Origin: a virus | Virus record (IMG/VR): IMGVR_UViG_3300021185_002566 | Span: 1-20,068 of that record | Strand: one strand, 5' to 3' | DNA length: 20,068 nt | In this document: positions 7,601 through 14,385 of the stretch, in pieces | How positions within the stretch are numbered: the stretch's first letter is position 1 | How the letters are laid out: each line of letters begins with the position of its first letter | Notes under the pieces: generated by a model | What the model was told of the DNA's origin: nothing | The model's database searches: none | Seen by the model: only the letters and a program-made list of their open reading frames with translations | Made by a program: the position numbers and the translations under genes

Positions 7601-10600
7601 CCGTTATATTCATTTGCTGGTGATATTATCACTCAACCTTCTACTGGTGCTACTGGTGAATTATTACGTGATATTATTGAAGAAACATCTTTTGTTGTTA
7701 GAAATGTACAGGGCAAATTTGAACCAGAATTAGATCTTACTGTAGGAACATCATCCAAAACAATTAATTCTAGTTCTGTTGTGATGAACCTTTTACTTTC
7801 ACAGGATAGTAGTTATACAAAGGATGCTACTTTATCATTAGTTAAAAAAGCAGATACTAGTGATGTTATTGCTAGCGGAAAAGTTTTATCAGCGACAAAT
7901 GATCAAAATGCTGTTCGTGTACTTGTAGAAGTTGGAGATTTCAACGATTTTATCAATTATCAGGATGGAGATACTATTTTAAAGAGTAGTGATGTTGCTA
8001 ATACAGCAGGAACTGAAATTGAAATCGTAAAGCAGTTAAGTAAAGATATTGTTATTATTAGCGTACAGGATAATATTGCTATTGTTGAGACTGATGGCGA
8101 TCATAATATGGCGGAAGGAGATGTTGCCAATATTGAGATTGATCCTGACGAATCAACAACTGAATCAACATATTGGGTAAGAAGAAAGAAATTCCAAGAA
8201 TTGGATTTAGTTCCACAAGGATTCAATGGAAAATTAAATGATACTGGTATTGGACATTCTAGTTTAGTTGCATATGGTAGAGATTATGTTGCTGGCACGT
8301 ATAATGATGTAGAGTTAATTTTCAGTGACCATAATAAAGATAGAGAAAATATTGGTGCTGTAGGTGCATCAGGAAATGCTAAAGGAAAAATTATCGTTCC
8401 TTCTACTAATTTTGATGGTAGTGGTAATATTTCATCAATTGAAATTACTGATGGAGGAAAAGGATATTCTGTAGATGATATTTTAACAGTTAATTCTACT
8501 GATGTTCCTAAGATAGATCCTTCTGCTTCGAGTGTTACTATTTCTCCCCCACCAACAGCAAGTTACCTGAATGAAGATGAAGTAGAGGCTTTTGCAATTT
8601 ATAAGTTTACTGTAGGTTCTCCTGATCCAACATGGCATGCAACTGTACAAGAGGCATGGACAGATCTTACTACTAATGTTCTGCCATCACAAGCAGGTGT
8701 ATCATTTTGGACTTATCAGGATCATGATTTTTTAGTTGCTGATGGTAGTGCAATTTCTGTAAATGATCACTTAATTATTGATAGTGAAATTGTAAATGTA
8801 GTAGAAGTAACAGGAAATACAATTAAAGCTAGTCGTACTAATTTTGGTACATTTTCCACAGAACATGTTGAAAATTCTCTGGTTTCCCTTTTAGAACCTG
8901 GCAGTACTCCAACAGATATTTCTTCTGATATAGGATACTTTGATGCTGTTATTACTGTTACTTCTACTACTGGTATTGGTGACTATATAAAAATTAAGAA
9001 TGAGATCTTTAAAGTTGACAGTATTTCTGGAAATGATCTTACTGTTGTTAGAGGACAATTTGGAACATATCCACAATTGCATTATACTGGAGATGAGGTT
9101 CAGTTATACACATATACTCCAGATGTAACTACACTAACTACAGTTGCCCCAATTGCTACTAACGTAAGATTGTGGTATGTTAGTAAAAATGATGATATTT
9201 TTGAAGTAACTTATTCTATATCTAACGATGTACCTAGTCTGACAGATCAGATGTGGTTTACTGGAGATAATAATTCAGAGATTAATATTGGTTCTGTTTT
9301 TACAGATTATCCTAGTTATTCACCAAGACCACAATATAGACTCATTATTGATGGAGTTGAAAATCCATCGTATACAATGCGAGTTGGTTCTGTTTTTACA
9401 ATGGATGCTGTTATTGGTCATCCAATATGGATTGTTCATGATTATACAACTACACTAGCTAGTGATGGTGTGGCATTAGTAATGGATTCTTATAATGCAG
9501 TTAGTGGTGTTACTAATAATGGAGTTAATCAAACTGAAGGAGCTTCGCAAGAGCAAATAGTATTTACACCACAATATCCAGGAACATATTATTATGTTTG
9601 TACCATGCATCCAGAAATGAGTGGTATGATTACTGTTGTAGATGATGCAAGTGCTTCTATTCCTTTGATTGGTGTTCATAATATTGGTTTGGGTGTTGAT
9701 AGAACAGATGCAATATTAGATACGGTATATTCATTAGCAGAAGGTGATCACTTAAAGGTTAATGATGAAATTTTAAAGATTACTGCTGTTGATAATACAA
9801 CCAGAAAGGTTACTTTCGATAGGGCACAAGAAAATACTATTAAAGTTAACCATCCTTTAAATGATAATATAGTTGCTTATAAACCACACTATAGATTTAC
9901 TTTTAATCAAAAGATTTTTGGTAGTGATGCTAATGATCCTAGAGTCATTTCATATGACAAGGAAACTCATAAGTTATTAGTTGCTTTCGATTTTATACAC
10001 GAAGGTGCTACTAACCCTAGAGTAATTACAGAAATTTCTTCTTTCTTTGATCACAGTAATCCATCAAAGACAGTTTCTATCTCCAAAGCATATGATGTAT
10101 TAGAGAAATTACAATTCTCACCAGATAATACCAATTTTGAAACTAATCCAGTATTACAGATTCAAAAGTATTATTTCTATAAATTTGATACTAGTCATCC
10201 ATCTATGCTTGGTTCTTATTTGGATATTTCCACAAGTCCCAATTATAATATCTTTACTGAAGAGAAAGAAGTTGGATTGATTGAACCTGGTAATGCAGGT
10301 GCTCAAGTTAGAATTAGATTGGGTTATGGTCCTAATATTGGTGATGTAAAGAGAAAAACAGTTAATTTCATATCTTATTACTACTTCTTAACTACAGAAG
10401 ATATTGATACTGGCGGTTCTTATTTGAGTGTGCGAGAAGATCCCCTTGCTGGTGATAATACTATTATATACACAACTGATAATAAGTTTGTTTATAATTT
10501 AGATGGAGTTCCACAATACGATGGAACTGGTGATATTAGATATAGAGGAAGATCTGTTGGCAAAATTGCTTCTATTGCATTAGACAATTTGGGTTCCGAT

Positions 10601-13600
10601 TATATCTCTATGCCTAGAATTAAAGGAGTAGTTCCTGCACCAGAGTACAAAGCAGAAATAGAATGTATTAGAGATATTTTAGATCTAAATGTAAAGGAAT
10701 TAGTTCTCAAGAGTTCTGGTAAAGGATATTCAAAACCAGAAGCAGTAGTTTCTAATGGTGATGGCACTGGTTTGAAAATTAAAGTAACCAATGTTAACGG
10801 TTCTATTGTTAAGGCAGAAATTATAAACAAAGGATCTGGATACACATACACACCAACAATTGATGTTATTGAAACTGATAATAAGATATTCTTTAAATCA
10901 AATGAAATTGGTATACCGAAAAGTGTTAAATTCATTAAATATGGTTCTGGATATCACAATGATAATTCCATTATTCCATTTTTTACGTCACCTTATATTT
11001 TTACCCTATCAAATTTTGATACAGATGCTTTTCGGATTGGGGAAAAAGTTGAGCAGCGAGTTAATGGATTAGTTGTAGCATCTGGTACTGTTGCTAAGAA
11101 TGGTTGGACATTTGGATCCAATATATTGAGAATGGATAACATCACTGGTGTTTTTAGAGAAAGTTATTCTATTATTAATAAGAATCGTGGAAACAAGACT
11201 GCTTTTATTGTTTCTATTGAATATTCCAAATTTAATCCTATTACTACAACTAGGGAAAGACAATTAGGTAGATTTTCTTCAAATAGAGGACACCTTAATT
11301 CTGTTAATCAAAGAATTACTGATTCTGATTTTTATCAAGATTATTCTTATGTGATTAGGTCGAGAACTCAAGTTAAGGATTGGCGTAATGCAATCAAAGA
11401 GACAACCCATCCAGCTGGATTTAAAGTATTTGGTGAGGTTTATTTAGAATCAGAAGCATCTACATTAATGGATGTTGCTCAAGACCATACAGAAAAACAT
11501 ACAACATATGTTGTTCTTCCTCCGGTAAAAGTTACATCTCTTTCCACAAAGAGAACAATTACACAGAGATATTTCACTGCAATTAATCATCAAATTGAAA
11601 GAGGACAAGGTTCTGTCGCATTTGATGAATTTGACGAAACTTTAACAAGAACCAGAGAAATTACATTATCACCTGCTTTTGATGGTACTTTTGATTCTTC
11701 AACTGGTTTGCAAGTAGGAACAACTCAATTTAGTATTATTGATAAAAAAACTGGTCTTGCTTACCAACCATTTAATGAGCAGGAATTGATGATTACTATT
11801 GATGGTGTTGCTCAGCGGCCAATAACTTCATTTAGGGTTATTGGCAATCAAATCAAATTCTACGAACCGCCACTTGGTGAGAGGACTTCAGAAGGTCAAA
11901 TTGTATCTCCGCAAACTTTTTATGGTAGAGCATTTAAGTTTTCTGAAGATATTAATAATGTTCGTTATTTGAAGAGGTTGAAGAATATATCAGATGATTT
12001 TGATGGTAGACAAAAGAACTTTGATTTGTATTGGGAAGATGGAAGTATTGTTAAAACAGATTTGGATGAGAACTTATTGATATACCTTGATAGTATACTA
12101 CAGCAAGGATCTTATACTATTAAAAGATTTGTTAGTAACAATAAGACAGATAGACTTATATTCAAGAAGGCTCCGAAAAATTATGCAGATTTGCATAGTG
12201 ATGCTCCAAAATCTTTGCAAAATGAGCAATATTTTTATGGTCAAAGTGTTGGAAATTATCAAAGGATGCATATTGATGAGAATGTAATTCCTTATAGTCG
12301 CACAAATTCTTATATTATTTTCGATAAAGAGAATAGCGTAAAGGGATTTGATGATCCATTGTATGCATATGTTTATGTAAATGGTGTTTTACAACAAGAT
12401 TTAGATTCTTATATAATCTCTGGACCATCCATTAGATTCCACAAACCACTAAAATTCAGCAAACAATCTGATGGATCTTATATCACTGATAAAGTAGATA
12501 TTTTGTATTTTTATGGAAAGAATTATCAACCAACAGCAACTTGTTTTGATTTTGAAAGTGATGTTTTCTATAACAGAACAACAATTACATTTGATGGCGC
12601 GAATACTTATGATAAATTTTTAAGTTGGTTTGGTCCACAAGCATCATCAAGTACTTACGTTTACCAAATTCTTGATGGTAAAAAATATTTGTTTGGAAAT
12701 GTGTTGCGTGTTGTTCCATCTGCAGGAAATACATGGGTGGTGGATTTGCAATCACAAAATGTAAAGTTCAATGTTAATGGTAGAGTATATTTTACAAAAT
12801 CTCGTTCATTAGATGGTTCTAATGAAATAGATATTTCTTTCGATGATATTAATGTTCAATATAACACTAATACACAAGGAGAAAGACTTCTGAATAGATC
12901 AGAAATTAATATTTTATCATGGGCAGAAACTGGTGATAACTTAGATAGTTATCAGCATACAGGGGAATTGTTTAAAGAACACCCAACACTTAAAAAGAAT
13001 GATCGTATTAAAATTGATGGTGAGTTTGCATATCGTGATGTTAAGAGTGTACCTTTCTTTGCGAAATCAAAAGAATATAATGATGGTCATCAAGTATCAA
13101 ATAGTTTCTTTTCTAAAATTGCTGTAAGTGAATATAATGGAGAAAAACTTGGTGAAGGATTCAGTATTACTGCATCACTTACAAATGATACCATTAGTAA
13201 ACTTGACTGGAATAGAAGAGATCTTGAATTATATTTTGATAATGGCCTTTTATTGAGTCCAACTGCTTATAATTATTATACACCACCTATTATTAATTTT
13301 ATACCAGTTGATGGCAATGGTGGTGGAGCAAAAGCACAAGTTTTGGTTTATGGTGGACAAATCATAGACATTATTTTAGTTGATGGTGGATCTGGTTATA
13401 CAAAGCCACCAAAAATTGTAATTTCTAGAGGATATGATATTATTCGTATCGATGATACTTTTGAATCTTCTGCTGCAATTAAACTTCATAATGTTGGTTA
13501 TCAAGGAAGTTGGGCTGGTATGAATCCTAGTACTGTTTGTACTATTAATTTGTGGCGGCGAGAGTTAATGGAATCTTTTGCTGTCTTTATTCTTCCTCCC

Positions 13601-14323
13601 GTTACGGGACAAATTACTATAGTTGGTCAAACTATTATTGCGTTTGATCCAGGTTTAAATGCTTTAGAAAGATTTATTACTCAAATAGTGACACCTGCTG
13701 ATGAAAGCGTTGCGATGTCAAATGATTCCACTACTTATATTGAGAATGATATTGAATGTAAAATTAATGCTTCTTACTTAACATATGAGCATCCTGTTAC
13801 TAAACATACTTATTGCGGTATGATTGATATGTTACAAGAATCAGTAGAAAATCCATCATTGTATAATCAAGGTAAATTGGGATCAACTGTCGCTTCGTTT
13901 ATGGAATATCTTTATACTGATGTTGGTACATTGGGTACTGGTATTAGTTTGGAGCAATTTGAAATTTTCTACCCATTCATTTTGATTAATCAAAATCCTG
14001 GTAACTGGATGGAAAACTATGAGGTTGATTATAGTTCTATAACAACTAATGGTGTGTTATTCAATCCAGGAATTCCTTCCATCTCTAATCGTGCTGGATA
14101 TCTTAGTAGTGCTTTTAATCCAGGAGATACTTGGATGTACATTACAGGATCTACATCACACTTCCCTGCAACTGGTAAATTATTAGTTGATGGAGAGATT
14201 ATTAGGTATAGTGGATCGGTCAATGATGATCGTTTTATTATATCTGAAAGAGGTGTTGATGGAACTATAGAAGCATCTCATGCTATAGGAAAATATTTCC
14301 TTGAGACTGGCAAGTATAATTAA
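4652..14323 (+). CDS. Giant modular virion protein at the gp7 position, with gp7-like segments, YHYH and cupredoxin-like domains
   Basis: 3223 aa in one uninterrupted frame, about three times T4 gp7 (1032 aa), which occupies the same place between genes 6 and 8. Residues ~13-60 (LPDFIVSEYDNFAKVLEGYY) and ~160-212 (DKRTLIKNIGNFYKVKGNNK, SIRFIFN) resemble, as I recall it, the C-terminal part of T4 gp7. A later piece, ~2230-2260 (YVIRSRTQVKDWRNAIKE, HPAGFKVFGE, H2253), resembles a gp7 segment that in T4 follows closely. Between them lie a YHYH domain (~754-879), a cupredoxin-like domain (~1561-1665), and repeats of beta-rich motifs. Residues ~2380-2885 carry another repeat type, and the C-terminal end has one more motif copy. 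No signal peptide or membrane span is seen. It is probably a baseplate wedge protein with an extended peripheral decoration. The start ATG has only weak upstream purines. Confidence 0.9.
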   Translation: MNTQISSLIKDQLPDFIVSEYDNFAKVLEGYYQQIESTGQPVDLINNLSTYRDIDFYEKHLLKERTTLEVSINTTDETITVADAQSFPDRNGYIKIGDEILFYKERTDTQFKEVSRGISGATTLGDLYTETSFISSESLSHTKGVNVDNLSHLFLYALVKSFESEYLESFPEKYLKNDVDKRTLIKNIGNFYKVKGNNKSIRFIFNTIISKSADDIPTTYNPKDHTVKISTSDWDSSYGIQAVVLSGDATWLIGEKVVQQGDRNLPGVSYASAIVENAYQIGTVDGAPLWNFILNPSTINGDFVIPQQTVLTKPISQSMANGDLITVDSTFGWKDQEGMVVVNGEQIKYSAKSARQFTIKNRGVIYQIHSKGDKVYNYSTAKGVTSNGVVSLLVYGILTSLDTDSSTNLSQPGDKIQISKPGFETRDPILYDEFSQNYRWKVNINAVGPSVPLNPVIAASLSDYIADVSSIYEDEQYYYIATSSYPSTHILPSTVSDTLVDPNLLKLIPKKTTTTTEVFSTPRDEIGVFVDGTIAYSYKDKNLIEYGPITKFNIKNRGAGYQKPPYVLIDGNPDKATAVLTGNSVSNIVTTDKTNYTNAPSVEIVSGRKADLRPIITSGAVSSILILDGGEYYSSPPSIIIGDEVGKGKFAEYIAVLSDGKIVDTIKIDGGKYYTQENVTINLIPDAYSNSAVATAEIYEWIKDRYVTNKQNFDSNGGVVVTNNDNESHYGVVVNPKLLRYRLGDSLTSSTLEETTVVAHSPILGYAYDGHPIYGPYGHLNPLDKNSAIVRMNSGYNLKADRSDGPVLDDAPYPMGTFIDDYQWVADVNTGKTRLDRNNGRFCVTPEYPAGVYAYFLTINEDQEPVFPYICGYNFYSIPVASNYEYNIKQSSLPRNAKRLYISGTLKNGDGEIAIIDDVSSGSVSSVVVEDSQPSFTIGSRIYVDNDHTGGVGASGVVSLTYGKSVKSLESRSPAANLLTSLTPLYSFAGDIITQPSTGATGELLRDIIEETSFVVRNVQGKFEPELDLTVGTSSKTINSSSVVMNLLLSQDSSYTKDATLSLVKKADTSDVIASGKVLSATNDQNAVRVLVEVGDFNDFINYQDGDTILKSSDVANTAGTEIEIVKQLSKDIVIISVQDNIAIVETDGDHNMAEGDVANIEIDPDESTTESTYWVRRKKFQELDLVPQGFNGKLNDTGIGHSSLVAYGRDYVAGTYNDVELIFSDHNKDRENIGAVGASGNAKGKIIVPSTNFDGSGNISSIEITDGGKGYSVDDILTVNSTDVPKIDPSASSVTISPPPTASYLNEDEVEAFAIYKFTVGSPDPTWHATVQEAWTDLTTNVLPSQAGVSFWTYQDHDFLVADGSAISVNDHLIIDSEIVNVVEVTGNTIKASRTNFGTFSTEHVENSLVSLLEPGSTPTDISSDIGYFDAVITVTSTTGIGDYIKIKNEIFKVDSISGNDLTVVRGQFGTYPQLHYTGDEVQLYTYTPDVTTLTTVAPIATNVRLWYVSKNDDIFEVTYSISNDVPSLTDQMWFTGDNNSEINIGSVFTDYPSYSPRPQYRLIIDGVENPSYTMRVGSVFTMDAVIGHPIWIVHDYTTTLASDGVALVMDSYNAVSGVTNNGVNQTEGASQEQIVFTPQYPGTYYYVCTMHPEMSGMITVVDDASASIPLIGVHNIGLGVDRTDAILDTVYSLAEGDHLKVNDEILKITAVDNTTRKVTFDRAQENTIKVNHPLNDNIVAYKPHYRFTFNQKIFGSDANDPRVISYDKETHKLLVAFDFIHEGATNPRVITEISSFFDHSNPSKTVSISKAYDVLEKLQFSPDNTNFETNPVLQIQKYYFYKFDTSHPSMLGSYLDISTSPNYNIFTEEKEVGLIEPGNAGAQVRIRLGYGPNIGDVKRKTVNFISYYYFLTTEDIDTGGSYLSVREDPLAGDNTIIYTTDNKFVYNLDGVPQYDGTGDIRYRGRSVGKIASIALDNLGSDYISMPRIKGVVPAPEYKAEIECIRDILDLNVKELVLKSSGKGYSKPEAVVSNGDGTGLKIKVTNVNGSIVKAEIINKGSGYTYTPTIDVIETDNKIFFKSNEIGIPKSVKFIKYGSGYHNDNSIIPFFTSPYIFTLSNFDTDAFRIGEKVEQRVNGLVVASGTVAKNGWTFGSNILRMDNITGVFRESYSIINKNRGNKTAFIVSIEYSKFNPITTTRERQLGRFSSNRGHLNSVNQRITDSDFYQDYSYVIRSRTQVKDWRNAIKETTHPAGFKVFGEVYLESEASTLMDVAQDHTEKHTTYVVLPPVKVTSLSTKRTITQRYFTAINHQIERGQGSVAFDEFDETLTRTREITLSPAFDGTFDSSTGLQVGTTQFSIIDKKTGLAYQPFNEQELMITIDGVAQRPITSFRVIGNQIKFYEPPLGERTSEGQIVSPQTFYGRAFKFSEDINNVRYLKRLKNISDDFDGRQKNFDLYWEDGSIVKTDLDENLLIYLDSILQQGSYTIKRFVSNNKTDRLIFKKAPKNYADLHSDAPKSLQNEQYFYGQSVGNYQRMHIDENVIPYSRTNSYIIFDKENSVKGFDDPLYAYVYVNGVLQQDLDSYIISGPSIRFHKPLKFSKQSDGSYITDKVDILYFYGKNYQPTATCFDFESDVFYNRTTITFDGANTYDKFLSWFGPQASSSTYVYQILDGKKYLFGNVLRVVPSAGNTWVVDLQSQNVKFNVNGRVYFTKSRSLDGSNEIDISFDDINVQYNTNTQGERLLNRSEINILSWAETGDNLDSYQHTGELFKEHPTLKKNDRIKIDGEFAYRDVKSVPFFAKSKEYNDGHQVSNSFFSKIAVSEYNGEKLGEGFSITASLTNDTISKLDWNRRDLELYFDNGLLLSPTAYNYYTPPIINFIPVDGNGGGAKAQVLVYGGQIIDIILVDGGSGYTKPPKIVISRGYDIIRIDDTFESSAAIKLHNVGYQGSWAGMNPSTVCTINLWRRELMESFAVFILPPVTGQITIVGQTIIAFDPGLNALERFITQIVTPADESVAMSNDSTTYIENDIECKINASYLTYEHPVTKHTYCGMIDMLQESVENPSLYNQGKLGSTVASFMEYLYTDVGTLGTGISLEQFEIFYPFILINQNPGNWMENYEVDYSSITTNGVLFNPGIPSISNRAGYLSSAFNPGDTWMYITGSTSHFPATGKLLVDGEIIRYSGSVNDDRFIISERGVDGTIEASHAIGKYFLETGKYN
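6911..7288 (+). other. YHYH domain inside the giant protein (residues ~754-879)
   Basis: This segment has the family signature GYAYDGHPIYGPYGHL (765-780). It continues with APYPMGTFIDDYQW, a Leu-Asp-x-x-Asn-Gly-Arg-Phe run (LDRNNGRFCVTPEYPAGVYA), and a closing Pro-x-Phe-Pro-Tyr (PVFPYICG). YHYH domains occur in marine bacterial and phage proteins and have no settled function. The core Tyr, His and Gly positions are intact, so the domain is probably folded. Confidence 0.85.
9332..9646 (+). other. Cupredoxin-like domain inside the giant protein (residues ~1561-1665)
   Basis: The order of elements fits a cupredoxin beta sandwich: YRLIIDGVENPSYTMRVGSV, then GHPIWIV with H1590, then GVTNNG, then QIVFTPQYPGTYYYVC, TMHPEM and SGMITV. 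H1590, C1650, H1653 and M1656 would be the four type 1 copper ligands. The Cys-x2-His-x2-Met loop has the short spacing of amicyanin rather than plastocyanin. M1659 is another candidate axial ligand. Repeat-A modules flank the domain on both sides. Copper binding is inferred, not shown. Confidence 0.8.
11788..13300 (+). repeat. Protein repeat family D (three to four copies in the giant protein)
   Basis: A unit of about 50-60 residues: strand, (D/N)(G/S)xxQ, a strand with Tyr, I(K/R)FxxP, and a closing (F)YG. Approximate copies: 11788-11940 (MITIDGVAQRP, IKFYEPPLGE, FYGRAF), 12065-12240 (LIYLDSILQQGSYTI, LIFKKAP, FYGQSV), 12361-12530 (YVYVNGVLQQDLDSYII, IRFHKPL, FYGKNY), and a partial 13216-13300 (LELYFDNGLLLSPTAYNYY, INFIPV). 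The pattern resembles the NGxxQ...Y strand repeats of phage tail-fibre-like proteins. Confidence 0.6.
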
Positions 14324-14328
14324 CACTG

Positions 14329-14342
14329 TATAAATATAAATA
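14329..14342 (+). promoter_or_regulatory. Two overlapping T4-type late promoters before gp8
   Basis: TATAAATA occurs at 14329-14336 and again at 14335-14342, sharing two bases. Both are exact late octamers in the 62-nt gap between the giant gene and gp8. The start points would be near 14343 and 14349, leaving a leader of about 37-43 nt before the gp8 ATG. Confidence 0.85.
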
Positions 14343-14385
14343 AGACAGAAATCAAACCCCGTTCACCGTATCTAGTATTTTTTCA

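Larger units (their letters stand above)
6305..13425 (+). repeat. Protein repeat family B, GxGYxxxPxI motif (about nine copies in the giant protein)
   Basis: A ~20-residue motif: hydrophobic strand, Gly-rich turn ending in G-x-x-Y or GxGY, often Pro, then a strand. Approximate copies: 6305-6365 (NRGAGYQKPPYVLI), 6515-6580 (DGGEYYSSPPSIII), 6641-6705 (DGGKYYTQENVTI), 8430-8495 (DGGKGYSVDDILTV), 10570-10630 (NLGSDYISMPRI), 10695-10765 (SSGKGYSKPEAVV), 10810-10875 (NKGSGYTYTPTIDV), 10927-10985 (KYGSGYHNDNSII), 13366-13425 (DGGSGYTKPPKIVI). Related motifs occur in gp8 near 15440-15505 (QVGSGYTYATCPII) and in the downstream gene near 18508-18570 (RQGTGYTVDAKM). Confidence 0.7.
4880..14305 (+). repeat. 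Protein repeat family A (six copies in the giant protein)
   Basis: A diverged ~55-65-residue unit: hydrophobic strand, short Asp/Gly turn, (D/N)(G/D/S)E(I/Q)(hydrophobic), another strand, then often RGxxGT and a His before a final strand. Approximate copies: 4880-5085 (KIGDEILFYKE, SRGISGATT), 5615-5785 (VVNGEQIKYSA, NRGVIYQIHSKGDKVY), 8735-8895 (IIDSEIVNV, RTNFGTFSTEHVE), 8941-9110 (KIKNEIFKVDS, RGQFGTYPQLHYTGDEV), 9704-9885 (KVNDEILKITA, NHPLNDNIV), 14110-14305 (LVDGEIIRYSG, ERGVDGTIEASHAIGKYF). The last copy is at the extreme C-terminus. Copies were found by eye. Confidence 0.65.

Noticed and set aside
10600-10935. 111-aa minus-strand ORF inside the giant gene
   Set aside because: The plus strand is a continuous repeat-bearing coding frame here; the reverse ORF is a by-product of its codon use.
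4652-14323. Possibility that the giant ORF is two or more genes fused by assembly error
   Set aside because: The frame is open for 3223 codons with uniform composition, repeat families recur on both sides of any likely join, and similarly large structural proteins are known in marine T4-like phages.
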